DNA of 64,000 nucleotides from Solimonas flava DSM 18980 (GTDB lineage Bacteria; Pseudomonadota; Gammaproteobacteria; Nevskiales; Nevskiaceae): assembly GCF_000426685.1 (NCBI RefSeq), contig NZ_AUFV01000012.1:1-64000 (forward strand), given 5' to 3'. Shown here piece after piece: positions 7,290-15,842 of this stretch (position 1 is the first letter of the stretch; the number at the start of each line of letters is the position of its first letter). A model generated the notes under the pieces. The model was given only the letters and a program-made list of their open reading frames with translations. It had not been told where the DNA came from and searched no databases. Position numbers and translations under genes: made by a program.

Positions 7290-9593
7290 CTACGTCGCCA
7301 GCGCCGCGCGCACCGCCGCCGCGGTGATCGGCAGATCGCGCACGCGCGCGCCGACGGCGGCGAAGATCGCGTTGGCGATCGCCGGCGCGACGATCGTCGT
7401 CGCCGGCTCGCCGAGTCCGACCGGCACCTCGGCGCTGTCGACGAAGCTGATGTCGAGCGCCGGGACATCGTTGATGCGCAGCGGCGTGTAGGTGTTGAGA
7501 TTGGCGTCGCGCACCTGTCCGTTCACGAACTCGGTGCCTTCGTGCAGGGCCATGCTCAGGCCCCACAGCGCGGCGCCCTGCGTCTGCGCGAGCGCGCCGT
7601 CCGGATCGACGATGGTGCCGGCGTCGACGACGATCGTCAGCTTCTCGACCGTGACCTTGCCGCTGGCGCGATCGACGCGCACGCGCGCGACGCAGGCGCC
7701 CCAGGTCGGCATGTCGCGCTCCTGGCCGAAGCTGGTGCCGATGCCCAGGCCGCTGTCCTTCGGCAGCGCGCTGCCCCAGCCGGCGCGCTGCGCGGCGCGG
7801 CGCAGGACTTCGGCCTGGCGCAGCGCGCCGCCGACCGCACTGGGCGCGCTGCCGGCGTTGCGGCCCTTGCCGTTGAGCAGCTTGAGGCGGAACGCCAGCG
7901 GGTCCTGCCGCACATGATGCGCGGCTTCGTCCATGAAGCTTTCGAGCGCCCAGTTGGTCCAGCCCGGACCGACCGAGCGCAGCCAGCCCGGACGGAAGCT
8001 GCTGTTGGCCAGATCGTTGGGAATGGCGCGCACGAGCTGGCGGCCGACGTCGTACCAGTGGTCGGCGCCGGCGATCGCGAACGGATCGTAGCGGCCGTCG
8101 TCGAGGCCCTTGGACAGCAGCGCGCCGGCCATCACCTGCGTCGGCCAGCCGGCGCAGGCGTGGTGCTCCATGGCCTGCACCTCGCCGTCGGCACCGAACG
8201 CCATGCGCACGCGCTGTACCGACGGCGAGCGCACCGAATCGAAATGGCAGTCGTCCTCGCGCGTCAGCACCAGCTTGACCGGCACGCCGAGCGCCTTGGC
8301 GGCCAGCGCCGCCGGCACCGTGTAGTCGCCGTTCAGACGCCGGCCAAAGCCGCCGCCGAGCAGGTAGGTGCGCAGCACGATGCTGGTTTCCGCGCGGCCC
8401 AGCGCCTTGGCCAGCGTCGGCAGGATCAGCGACTGCCACTGGTTGCCGGTGTGGATTTCCATCACGCCGTCCTTCTCGAAGGCCAGCGCGTTGACCGGTT
8501 CGAGCTGGAAGTGCAGCACAGTCGCGGTCGTGTAGACCTGCTCGACGGTGCTGGCGGCGGACTGGAAGAGCGGCGCGGGGTCCTCGCTGCCGACGTCGAG
8601 CCGCACGCCGGCGTCGGCGCGGTCGATCAGCGTGCGCGCATGGTCCTGCAGCTGCGGCTCCGAAACATCCGCGCCCGGCCCGGCCGTCCACTGCACCTGC
8701 ACGAGCTGCGACGCGCGCAGCGCCGCCGGATAGCTGTCGGCGATCACCAGCACCCAGCCCGGCACCGTTTCCGACGGGTCGTCGAGCGCGAGGCATTGCC
8801 GGTAGCCCTTGACCGCGCGCGCGGCATGATCGTCGATCGACACGACTTTCGCGCCGTTGCGCGTCGGCGGCAGCTTCGGCCGTGCGTAGACCATGCCCGG
8901 CACTTTCGCGTCGATGCCGTACAGGCCGCTGCCGTCGACCTTGCGCGCGATGTCGAGCGCCTGCGTCGGCCGCCCGATCAGCCGTCGCTCGGCCACCGGC
9001 TTGAGCGGCAGGCGCGCGAGTTCCTCGGCGCTGAAGCTGCGCGCCGGGCCGCCGCGCCGCGCGATCTCGCCGTAGGCGATCGAACGACTGCCGGCGATGA
9101 CCTTGCCGGCGCGCGCCGTGCACTGCGCCGGCGACACGCCGAGCAGTTTGGCGCCGGCCTCGATCAGGGCGATGCGGCCGGCGGCACCGGCGCGGCTGAA
9201 GACCGGAAACGTCTGCCATACCGACCAGCTGCCGCCGGTCACCATCAGCCCCCACTTCGGATCGGTGTCGACGTAGATCACGCGCACCCGCTGCCAGTCG
9301 GCTTCGAGCTCGTCGGCGAGGATGCGCGCCAGCGCAGTGCCGACGTGCTGACCCATCTCAGCGCGGATGATGTTGACGCTGACGGTGCCCTCGCTGTCGA
9401 TCGAGAACCACAGCCCGGGGGCGAACTCCGGGCCGAGCGCCGCGGCCGGCGTATTGCCGGGCACGGCCGGGTCCATCGCGGCGCCGGCGAAGCGCATGAA
9501 GCCGAACGCGAGCGCGCCGCCGGTGGCGGCGACCAGAAAGCTGCGCCGCGACAGCGGATGACCGGCTTCGGCGAGCGCCTGCACGCGGCTCAT
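7290..9593 (-). CDS. Molybdenum hydroxylase large subunit, isoquinoline 1-oxidoreductase beta type
   Basis: 767 residues of the xanthine dehydrogenase family that binds molybdopterin. The N-terminus has a twin-arginine-like signal ([19 protein letters not shown]), as in periplasmic IorB-type enzymes. The cofactor motif GGGFGRR is near the middle, and the catalytic Glu lies in [10 protein letters not shown] close to the C-terminus, so the enzyme looks active. It hydroxylates an N-heterocycle or aldehyde using water; the substrate cannot be assigned. The start overlaps the small-subunit stop by four bases. With the triheme cytochrome upstream, the order cytochrome - [2Fe-2S] - Mo subunit suggests electrons go to the respiratory chain. 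No XdhC or cofactor-maturation gene is nearby. Confidence 0.88.
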   Translation of the reverse strand: MSRVQALAEAGHPLSRRSFLVAATGGALAFGFMRFAGAAMDPAVPGNTPAAALGPEFAPGLWFSIDSEGTVSVNIIRAEMGQHVGTALARILADELEADWQRVRVIYVDTDPKWGLMVTGGSWSVWQTFPVFSRAGAAGRIALIEAGAKLLGVSPAQCTARAGKVIAGSRSIAYGEIARRGGPARSFSAEELARLPLKPVAERRLIGRPTQALDIARKVDGSGLYGIDAKVPGMVYARPKLPPTRNGAKVVSIDDHAARAVKGYRQCLALDDPSETVPGWVLVIADSYPAALRASQLVQVQWTAGPGADVSEPQLQDHARTLIDRADAGVRLDVGSEDPAPLFQSAASTVEQVYTTATVLHFQLEPVNALAFEKDGVMEIHTGNQWQSLILPTLAKALGRAETSIVLRTYLLGGGFGRRLNGDYTVPAALAAKALGVPVKLVLTREDDCHFDSVRSPSVQRVRMAFGADGEVQAMEHHACAGWPTQVMAGALLSKGLDDGRYDPFAIAGADHWYDVGRQLVRAIPNDLANSSFRPGWLRSVGPGWTNWALESFMDEAAHHVRQDPLAFRLKLLNGKGRNAGSAPSAVGGALRQAEVLRRAAQRAGWGSALPKDSGLGIGTSFGQERDMPTWGACVARVRVDRASGKVTVEKLTIVVDAGTIVDPDGALAQTQGAALWGLSMALHEGTEFVNGQVRDANLNTYTPLRINDVPALDISFVDSAEVPVGLGEPATTIVAPAIANAIFAAVGARVRDLPITAAAVRAALAT

Positions 9594-10075
9594 GACGAGG
9601 CTCCCGGCGCGGCCGCGGGCGCCATCGCCGCAGCGGCTTTCTTGATCGCCTCGCGAATGCGGACGTAGGTCATGCAGCGGCACAGGCTGCCGGCCATCAC
9701 GGCGTCGATGTCGGCGTCGGTCGGCTGCGGAAAGTCCTGGAGCAGCGCCACCGTCTGCATGATCTGGCCGGACTGGCAGTAGCCGCACTGCGGCACCTGC
9801 AGCTCGCGCCAGACCTGCTGCACCGGATGCGCGGCCTGCGGGTCGAGGCCCTCGATCGTCGTCACCGCGGCGCCGTCGACCGCCGCCAGCGGCGTGATGC
9901 AGGCGCGCGTCGCGCGGCCGCCGACGTGCACGGTACAGGCCCCGCACATGCCGATGCCGCAGCCGAACTTGGTGCCGGTCAGGCCGAGATCGTCGCGGAT
10001 GATCCAGAGCAGCGGCGTATCGCCTTCCGCCTCGCTCGTCGCCGCGCGTCCGTTGATGGTGAAGCGGGTCGTCAT
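9590..10075 (-). CDS. [2Fe-2S] small subunit of molybdenum hydroxylase, IorA type
   Basis: 161 residues with two [2Fe-2S] clusters: a plant-ferredoxin-like N-terminal site ([13 protein letters not shown] plus a later Cys) and the C-terminal site [10 protein letters not shown] and LCRCMTY. The motif [11 protein letters not shown] is diagnostic of isoquinoline 1-oxidoreductase and aldehyde dehydrogenase small subunits. It carries electrons from the molybdenum centre to the cytochrome. No signal peptide is present; such subunits are exported as a complex with the Tat-signal partner. It lies 29 bases downstream of the cytochrome gene and overlaps the large-subunit start. Confidence 0.92.
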   Translation of the reverse strand: MTTRFTINGRAATSEAEGDTPLLWIIRDDLGLTGTKFGCGIGMCGACTVHVGGRATRACITPLAAVDGAAVTTIEGLDPQAAHPVQQVWRELQVPQCGYCQSGQIMQTVALLQDFPQPTDADIDAVMAGSLCRCMTYVRIREAIKKAAAAMAPAAAPGASS

Positions 10076-10104
10076 CGCGTTCTTCCTGGCAGAGCCTGTT
10101 GCCG

Positions 10105-11394
10105 CTATTCGGCGCCGGGCGCCGTCGCGCGCACCTGCGCGACCTTCTTGTCGAGATCCGGCCACGGCGCCCGGTCGGTGCGCGTCGCCCGCAGATACGC
10201 CGCGAGGCGCGCGACATCGGCATCGGACAGAGCGCGCCCGAACGCCGGCATCACCACGCCCGGCGCGCCGTCGAGCGCGTCGATGCCGAACAGGATGACC
10301 TGGATCAGATTGGTCGGATCGTCGAGGTGCACGGCGCTGCCGAGCGCCAGCTCGGGGCGCAGCGGATTGACGCCGTCGGCGCCGTTGTAGTGGCAGGACG
10401 CGCAGGCCGCGGCGTAGAGCGGCGCGCCCGCGTCGTCGCCGCCGGCGGCACTGCGCGCGAGCGCGGTGGCGACCGCCGCCGGCGTCGCATCGGCGCGCGC
10501 CGCGGCGCCGTCGAGATCGGCGAAGTAGACGGCGATCGCGCGAATGTCCTCGGGCGGCAGCTGCGCGATGCCGCGCGTGACCGCGGCCATCGGCCCGGCG
10601 ACGGTGCCGTGATAGCGCGTCACGCCCGTCGACAGATAGGCGACGAGTTCGTCGACATCCCAGGCGACCGGCGACGGATTCGAGGCATCGAGCGGCGGCG
10701 CGATCCAGTGGTCGATCGCGGCGCCGGCGTAGGCCTGCGCCCGCCGCTCGGCGCCGAGCGCGTTGCGCGGCGTATGGCAGGCGCCGCAGTGCGCGAGGCC
10801 TTCGGCGAGATAGGCGCCGCGATTCCATTCCGCCGAGCGGTCGGCGCGCGGCTCGTCGCGCTGCGGACGGAAGAACAGCAGCTTCCAGCCGGCCTGCAGC
10901 AGGCGCACGTTGAGCGGGAACGGCAGCGTGTTGCGCGGCGCCTCGGCCTGCACCGGCGGACGCGTCATGAAGTACGCATACAGCGCGGCGATGTCATCGT
11001 CGCTGAGCCGGCTGAAGTGCTCGTACGGAAACGCCGGGAACAGGTGCGAACCGTCGCGCGCCACGCCCTCGCGCATCGCCCGGCCGAACGCCGCCTCGGA
11101 CCAGGCGCCGATGCCGGTCTCGACGTCCGGCGTGATGTTGGTCGAATGGATGACGCCGAACGGCGTCTCCATCGCGTAGCCGCCGGCGTAGGGCTGGCCG
11201 CCCTTGGCGGTATGGCAGGTCGCGCAGTAGCCGGCGCTGGCGAGCACCGCGCCGCGGGCGATCTGCGGCGCAGCGAACGAGGCCGCCGGCGGCGGCGCGA
11301 TCGGCGCGAGCGCCGGGCGCCAGGCCAGCGCGAGCGCCGCGCCCGCGACCACGACGATCACTCCGCCCGCCACGATCACTCGCCGTTTCAGCAC
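10105..11394 (-). CDS. Triheme c-type cytochrome subunit of the molybdenum hydroxylase
   Basis: 429 residues, with an N-terminal membrane anchor ([20 protein letters not shown]) and three CXXCH haem sites: CATCH near residue 57, CGACH near 200, and CASCH near 335. This is the architecture of membrane-bound alcohol/aldehyde dehydrogenase and nicotinate dehydrogenase cytochrome subunits. It should pass electrons from the [2Fe-2S] subunit to the quinone pool or a terminal oxidase. First gene of a three-gene minus-strand operon. The region upstream (11395-11546) contains no evident strong promoter. Confidence 0.9.
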   Translation of the reverse strand: MLKRRVIVAGGVIVVVAGAALALAWRPALAPIAPPPAASFAAPQIARGAVLASAGYCATCHTAKGGQPYAGGYAMETPFGVIHSTNITPDVETGIGAWSEAAFGRAMREGVARDGSHLFPAFPYEHFSRLSDDDIAALYAYFMTRPPVQAEAPRNTLPFPLNVRLLQAGWKLLFFRPQRDEPRADRSAEWNRGAYLAEGLAHCGACHTPRNALGAERRAQAYAGAAIDHWIAPPLDASNPSPVAWDVDELVAYLSTGVTRYHGTVAGPMAAVTRGIAQLPPEDIRAIAVYFADLDGAAARADATPAAVATALARSAAGGDDAGAPLYAAACASCHYNGADGVNPLRPELALGSAVHLDDPTNLIQVILFGIDALDGAPGVVMPAFGRALSDADVARLAAYLRATRTDRAPWPDLDKKVAQVRATAPGAE

Positions 11395-11546
11395 AACGCA
11401 TCCCCGGAGCCGCGACGGGACCGATCATAGCCCTGCCTGCCGCGTCCGATCCAGCACGTGCGTGCGCATCCCCTCGCGGCGGCCTGTGCGCCGCCCGGCG
11501 CCGCGCGGCGCATGGACGCGGCAACTTCACGTGCGGCCGCCGAAAC

Positions 11547-11572
11547 GAAAAGACCGGGCACGAAGCCCGGTC
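11547..11572 (-). terminator. Intrinsic terminator after gpmA
   Basis: Read on the minus strand, GACCGGGC, a five-base loop, GCCCGGTC and then TTTT. An eight-bp G+C-rich stem with a short U tract, 31 bases past the gpmA stop. Confidence 0.8.
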
Positions 11573-11602
11573 CTGGGTTGCCGCACGCGGCGAGCGCGAC
11601 GC

Positions 11603-12355
11603 TCAGCTGCGTGTCTTGCCCTGGTTGGCGACAGCCTCGGCGGCCTTCTTCGCAGCTTCCGGATCGCCGAGGTAGCGGTAGGACTTCACGCGCAGGTCCT
11701 CGTGCAGTTCGAACAGCAGCGGAATGCCGGTCGGGATGTTCAGTTCGAGGATGTCGTGGTCGGAGACGTTGTTGAGGTACTTATAGAGCGCGCGCAGCGA
11801 GTTGCCGTGCGCGGTGACCAGCACCGTCTGGCCGCTCTTGAGCTGCGGGGCGATGGCGTCGTGCCAGTACGGCAGCACGCGCTCGAGCGTGGTCTTCAGC
11901 GACTCGGTGGCCGGCAGCACGTGCTCGTCGAGCTTGGCGTAGCGGCGATCGAACTTCGGGTGGCCACCGTCGTGCGCGTCCATCGGCGGCGGCGGAATGT
12001 CGTACGAGCGGCGCCAGATCTTGACCTGCGCCTCGCCGTGCTGGGCGGCGGTCTCGGCCTTGTCGAGGCCCTGCAGTGCGCCGTAGTGGCGCTCGTTGAG
12101 GCGCCAGGTCTTGTCGACCGGGATCCACATCTGGTCCATTTCGTCGAGCGCGGTGTACAGCGTGCGGATCGCGCGCTTGAGCACCGAGGTGTGGGCGACG
12201 TCGAACAGCAGGCCCTCCTCGCGCATCAGCCGGCCGGCGGCGGCGGCTTCCTGGCGGCCGGCCTCGGTGATATCGACATCGACCCAGCCGGTGAAGCGGT
12301 TGTCGAGGTTCCACTGGCTCTGGCCGTGGCGCAGCAGCACGAGTTTACGGGTCAC
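11603..12355 (-). CDS. gpmA: 2,3-bisphosphoglycerate-dependent phosphoglycerate mutase
   Basis: 250 residues, the normal length for GpmA. It interconverts 3- and 2-phosphoglycerate in glycolysis through a phosphohistidine. The motif [23 protein letters not shown] contains the catalytic His and Arg; [10 protein letters not shown] and [11 protein letters not shown] bind substrate; [11 protein letters not shown] holds the second His. The start is GTG at 12355, giving the family N-terminus V(M)[10 protein letters not shown] with GGAG seven bases upstream; a longer in-frame start at 12379 adds residues not usual in the family. Cytoplasmic. It stands alone with its own terminator. Confidence 0.95.
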   Translation of the reverse strand: MTRKLVLLRHGQSQWNLDNRFTGWVDVDITEAGRQEAAAAGRLMREEGLLFDVAHTSVLKRAIRTLYTALDEMDQMWIPVDKTWRLNERHYGALQGLDKAETAAQHGEAQVKIWRRSYDIPPPPMDAHDGGHPKFDRRYAKLDEHVLPATESLKTTLERVLPYWHDAIAPQLKSGQTVLVTAHGNSLRALYKYLNNVSDHDILELNIPTGIPLLFELHEDLRVKSYRYLGDPEAAKKAAEAVANQGKTRS

Positions 12356-12575
12356 ATCAGGCTCCAAACGCCGCGCCACGCGCGGCAGCTACAGGTGGCG
12401 ATCAATCCAGGCTCTCGGCTTCCGGCTTCTGCGGCCGGAAAGCGCGAACCCCGCCGCACGGCAGGGCTCGTCGTTCGCGTCGGAGACCATCCGCCGCCGC
12501 GATCCGGCAATTTTAGCGCCGAACGGGGGCGATACTGTGAGGAATGCGGCGCGCGATGCTGTCGGCGTGCAGGCC

Positions 12576-13106
12576 TTAGTCGGCTTCGAGATAGCGGTTC
12601 TTGAGCCGCACGTAGTGCTCGGCCGAGTAGCGGAAGTGGGCGCGCTCCTCGGCCGTCAGCGCGCGCGCGGGCTGCGCCGGCGCGCCGCGGTACAGCCAGC
12701 CGGACTGCAGCACCTTGCCCGGCGGCACCATGCTGCCGGCGGCGATCAGCACCTCGGGCTCGACGACGACGCGGTCCATGACGATCGCACCCATGCCGAT
12801 CAGGCAGCGGTCGCCGATCGTGCAGGCATGCAGGATCACGCCGTGACCGACGGTGACATCCTCGCCGATCGTCAGCATCACGCCGCCCGGCGAATACGGG
12901 CCGTCGTGCGTGACGTGCAGGACGCTGTTGTCCTGGATGTTGGAGCGGGCGCCGACGACGATGCGGTTGACGTCGCCGCGCGCGGCGACGAACGGCCAGA
13001 TCGAGACGTCGTCGCCGAGCGTGACGTCGCCGATCACCGCGGCCTGCTCGTCGACGTAGACGCGCGCGCCGAGCGTCGGCGCCAGACCGCCGTAGCGGCG
13101 GATCAT
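12576..13106 (-). CDS. Gamma-carbonic anhydrase family protein (YrdA-like)
   Basis: 176 residues forming a left-handed beta-helix of hexapeptide repeats, visible as recurring V-I-G-D-V and I-G-D-R patterns. Candidate zinc ligands are His in SVLHVTHD and VGHGVILHACTIG. YrdA/PaaY-type proteins of this kind are trimeric; some have carbonic anhydrase activity, others are of unknown role. Cytoplasmic. It ends 220 bases before gpmA begins and follows the hydrolase gene by only seven bases, so those two may be co-transcribed. Confidence 0.88.
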   Translation of the reverse strand: MIRRYGGLAPTLGARVYVDEQAAVIGDVTLGDDVSIWPFVAARGDVNRIVVGARSNIQDNSVLHVTHDGPYSPGGVMLTIGEDVTVGHGVILHACTIGDRCLIGMGAIVMDRVVVEPEVLIAAGSMVPPGKVLQSGWLYRGAPAQPARALTAEERAHFRYSAEHYVRLKNRYLEAD

Positions 13107-13113
13107 CGCCCGC

Positions 13114-14094
13114 TCACCGCAGCGGCACCGGCGGCGCCGCTTCGATCGAATCCGAGTACGGCACGCCCTGCGTGTCGGGCGCCGCGTCCGGCTGCAGCGG
13201 TGCGGCCTTGAGACTGCCGGCCTGCGGCGTCGGCTGGCCGGCGGACTTGCGCCGGATGAAATCCTCGACCTGGTCGAGCACGTCGGAGCGGCCGCGCAGC
13301 AGCGACGCGAACGAGCTGATGATGAGGTCGTGCGACATCTTCGGATAGATCAGCGTCTCGACCGGACCGCCCGCCTTGGTCACCGCCTGCGCCAGCGTGC
13401 GGGTGTTGGCGACGTCGACGATCTGGTCGTCCTCGCCGTGCACGAGGAACAGCGGCGGGTTGCTGCCATCGACGAAGAAGATCGGCTGCGTGTACGGGAA
13501 GCGGTCGACCGGACCGAACAGGTCGCGCAGGTCCGGCGCGGTGATCGGCATGAAGTTGTAGAGGCCGGCGAGACCGACCATGCCGCGCAGCCAGCTGCGC
13601 GAGCCGCCGACGCCCTTCAGATATTCCTCGTTGAGCGCCAGCATCGCCGCGATATGCGCGCCGGAGTTGTGGCCCATGACGAACAGCTTGCCGCTGCCGC
13701 CGCCGTAGTGCGCAGCGTTGTCGCGCGCCCACTTCACGGCCCGGGCGCCGTCCTTGATGAAATCCGGGAAGCGCACGCGCGGATACAGGCGCACGTTGGG
13801 GATCACCGTGACGAAGCCGCGCGAGGCCAGCGCCTGGCCGACGAACTTGTAGTCGGACTTGTCGCCCTGCTGCCAGCGGCGCCCGTAGAAGAACACCACG
13901 ACCGGCGCGTTCTGTGCGCTATCGGGCATATAGACGTCGAGCGTCAAATTATTGGCTCGGTCGTACGGCACGTCGGCCGTCAGCGTATAGCCGCGCCGGC
14001 TCGTCATGTCGTTGAGGACTTCCTGGCCGGTGCAGCCGGAAAGCCCGGCCAGCGAGGCGGCGCCGAGCAACAGCATCACGAAGATTCGCAGCAT
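13114..14094 (-). CDS. Lipoprotein alpha/beta hydrolase homologue lacking the nucleophile Ser
   Basis: 326 residues. MLRIFVMLLLGAASLAGLSGC is a lipoprotein signal with Cys21 as the lipid site. The fold of BD-FAE/carboxylesterase-like hydrolases is clear: DVYMPDSAQNAPVVVFFYG, SRGFVTVIPNVRLYP, acid site HGEDDQIVD and His site KMSHDLI. The nucleophile elbow reads MGHNSGAH instead of the family's GHSAGAH, so Asn143 occupies the Ser position and a Ser is shifted by one. The oxyanion segment reads YGRRW rather than YGGxW. It may be a non-catalytic binding protein. ATG at 14094 gives a compact lipoprotein signal; a GTG at 14115 would add seven residues. Confidence 0.8.
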   Translation of the reverse strand: MLRIFVMLLLGAASLAGLSGCTGQEVLNDMTSRRGYTLTADVPYDRANNLTLDVYMPDSAQNAPVVVFFYGRRWQQGDKSDYKFVGQALASRGFVTVIPNVRLYPRVRFPDFIKDGARAVKWARDNAAHYGGGSGKLFVMGHNSGAHIAAMLALNEEYLKGVGGSRSWLRGMVGLAGLYNFMPITAPDLRDLFGPVDRFPYTQPIFFVDGSNPPLFLVHGEDDQIVDVANTRTLAQAVTKAGGPVETLIYPKMSHDLIISSFASLLRGRSDVLDQVEDFIRRKSAGQPTPQAGSLKAAPLQPDAAPDTQGVPYSDSIEAAPPVPLR

Positions 14095-14188
14095 GGGGTT
14101 TTCGATCGATGTCACGATTCGTCCGTATGGTAACGTGCGCTCCCGATTCGCTGCACCACTTTCAAGTCACGCTTCCTGTGGGGGGAAC

Positions 14189-14761
14189 ATGCTGACTGCG
14201 TTCATCTGGCTCGCCGCGGGCCTGGCGGTTGTCGCCTACGCGATCATCGTCTACAACGGCCTGGTCAACCTCAAGCACGCCATCGGCAAGGCCTGGAGCA
14301 ACATCGACGTGCTGCTCAAGCAGCGTCACGACGAGCTGCCCAAACTGGTCGAGACCTGCCGCCAGTACATGCAGTTCGAGAAAACCGCGCTCGAGCAGAT
14401 CATGGCGGCGCGCGCCGGCTCGCAGAAAGCGCGCGAGGCGGGCGACGTCAAGGGCGTCGGCCAGGCCGAAGGCCTGCTGCGCGGCGGCCTCGGCACCGTG
14501 CTGGCGACCGTCGAGGCCTATCCGGAACTGAAAGCCAACCAGTCGATCCAGCAGCTGCTCGGCCGCATCACCGGCCTCGAGAACGCGATCGCCGACCGCC
14601 GCGAGTTCTACAACGAGGCCGTCAATCTCAACAACGTGCGCATCGAGCAGTTCCCGGACGTGCTGATCGCCCGCCTGTTCGGCTTCAAGCCGGCCGAACT
14701 GCTGCAGTTCAGCGCCGACGAAACCCGCGACGTCGATCTGCACGCCCTGTTCCGCAGCTAG
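14189..14761 (+). CDS. lemA: LemA family protein
   Basis: 190 residues. One N-terminal helix (FIWLAAGLAVVAYAIIVYNGLV) is followed by a helical cytoplasmic or periplasmic domain with the LemA signature: AWSNIDVLLKQRHDELPKLV, a four-helix bundle, and YNEAVNLNNVRIEQFPDVLIA ending in FGFKPAELLQF. Start ATG at 14189 after GGGGGA. LemA proteins are widespread and poorly understood, often paired with a membrane E3-like GIDE protein, which is exactly the next gene here (8 bases on). The pair probably works together at the envelope (inference). Confidence 0.92.
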   Translation: MLTAFIWLAAGLAVVAYAIIVYNGLVNLKHAIGKAWSNIDVLLKQRHDELPKLVETCRQYMQFEKTALEQIMAARAGSQKAREAGDVKGVGQAEGLLRGGLGTVLATVEAYPELKANQSIQQLLGRITGLENAIADRREFYNEAVNLNNVRIEQFPDVLIARLFGFKPAELLQFSADETRDVDLHALFRS

Positions 14762-14769
14762 CCGCCGCG

Positions 14770-15702
14770 GTGCCCCTGCTCGAACTCGGCCGCGAGCTGG
14801 CGGCCGCCCCACCGGTGCCGTTCTGGCTGAGCTGCGCGACGCTGGCGCTGCTCGCGGCCGGCACCTTCCTGAAAGGCTTCCGGCGGCTGCGCCGCGCCCG
14901 CCATCTCGAAGACACGCCGACCTCGCGCATCCGCTCGGCGGCGCAGGGCTACGTCGAGCTGCGCGGCTACGCGCGGCTGCTGCCCGGCCCCGACATCGTC
15001 TCGCCGCTGTCCGGCGCGCGCTGCACGTGGTGGCGCTACCGGATCGAGCAGCGCCGCACCGAGCACGACAGCGGCCGACACCGCAGCGAATGGGAAGTGA
15101 TCGAACAGGCCAGCTCGGAGGAACTGTTCCTGCTCGCCGACGACAGCGGCGAGTGCATCGTCGATCCGCATCGCGCGCGCGCCTGGCCGAGCCTGTCGCG
15201 GCGCTGGCAGGGCAGCTCGCCGCGGCCGGCGCGCATCCCGGCACGGACGCCGTGGCTCACCAGCGGCGACTACCGCTACAGCGAGCAGCTGATCGGCGTC
15301 GGCGATCCGCTGTACGCGCACGGCTGGTTCCGCACGCAATCGGCGGCGCAGCACTACGACGAAGCCGCCGATGTCCGCGACCTGCTGCGCGCCTGGAAGG
15401 CCGACCGCCGCGAGCTGCTGCGCCGCTTCGACGCCAACGGCGACGGCGAGATCGATCTCGCCGAATGGGAACAGGCACGCCACGCGGCGCGGCAGCAGGT
15501 GCGCGCCGAGCACCTCGAACAGAGCCTGCACCCCGAGCTGCACGTGCTGGCCGTGCCGCCGGACGGCCGCGATTTCATCCTCTCGACGCTGGAAGAACAT
15601 GTGCTGGCACGCCGGCTGCGCATGCAAGGGCTGGCCCTGCTGGCACTCGGGCTGGCCGCCGGCGGTGCCCTGAGCGGGCTGCTCGGCCTGCGCGGCGCCT
15701 GA
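14770..15702 (+). CDS. GIDE-domain (E3-like) membrane protein with an EF-hand
   Basis: 310 residues. A hydrophobic N-terminal helix (FWLSCATLALLAAGTFL) and a C-terminal one (LALLALGLAAGGALSGLLGL) flank a soluble region that resembles the GIDE domain (YVELRGYARLLPGPDIVSPLSGARCTWWRYRIE). Residues 221-232 form a textbook EF-hand loop, DANGDGEIDLAE, with all acidic ligands present. Bacteria lack ubiquitin, so the E3 ligase label is only structural. GTG at 14770 begins eight bases after lemA without a good ribosome site, which suggests coupling. Calcium control of this LemA partner is inference from the motif. Confidence 0.8.
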   Translation: MPLLELGRELAAAPPVPFWLSCATLALLAAGTFLKGFRRLRRARHLEDTPTSRIRSAAQGYVELRGYARLLPGPDIVSPLSGARCTWWRYRIEQRRTEHDSGRHRSEWEVIEQASSEELFLLADDSGECIVDPHRARAWPSLSRRWQGSSPRPARIPARTPWLTSGDYRYSEQLIGVGDPLYAHGWFRTQSAAQHYDEAADVRDLLRAWKADRRELLRRFDANGDGEIDLAEWEQARHAARQQVRAEHLEQSLHPELHVLAVPPDGRDFILSTLEEHVLARRLRMQGLALLALGLAAGGALSGLLGLRGA

Positions 15703-15842
15703 ATCCGGCCCCGCGGCCGCCTGTGGATAAGCGCCAAAAAACGCCGCAAAACCGGCCGTTCCGGCCATCCTGAACGAACGGTCCTCGAAATCGGGCCAGA
15801 CCGTCCCCAGAATAACGACCCCTTCCGCTGTACCGGTCCGCC

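Noticed and set aside
7272-9668. A plus-strand open frame of about 800 codons opposite the molybdenum hydroxylase
   Set aside because: It begins within or beside a terminator and has no domain; the opposite strand has cofactor motifs.
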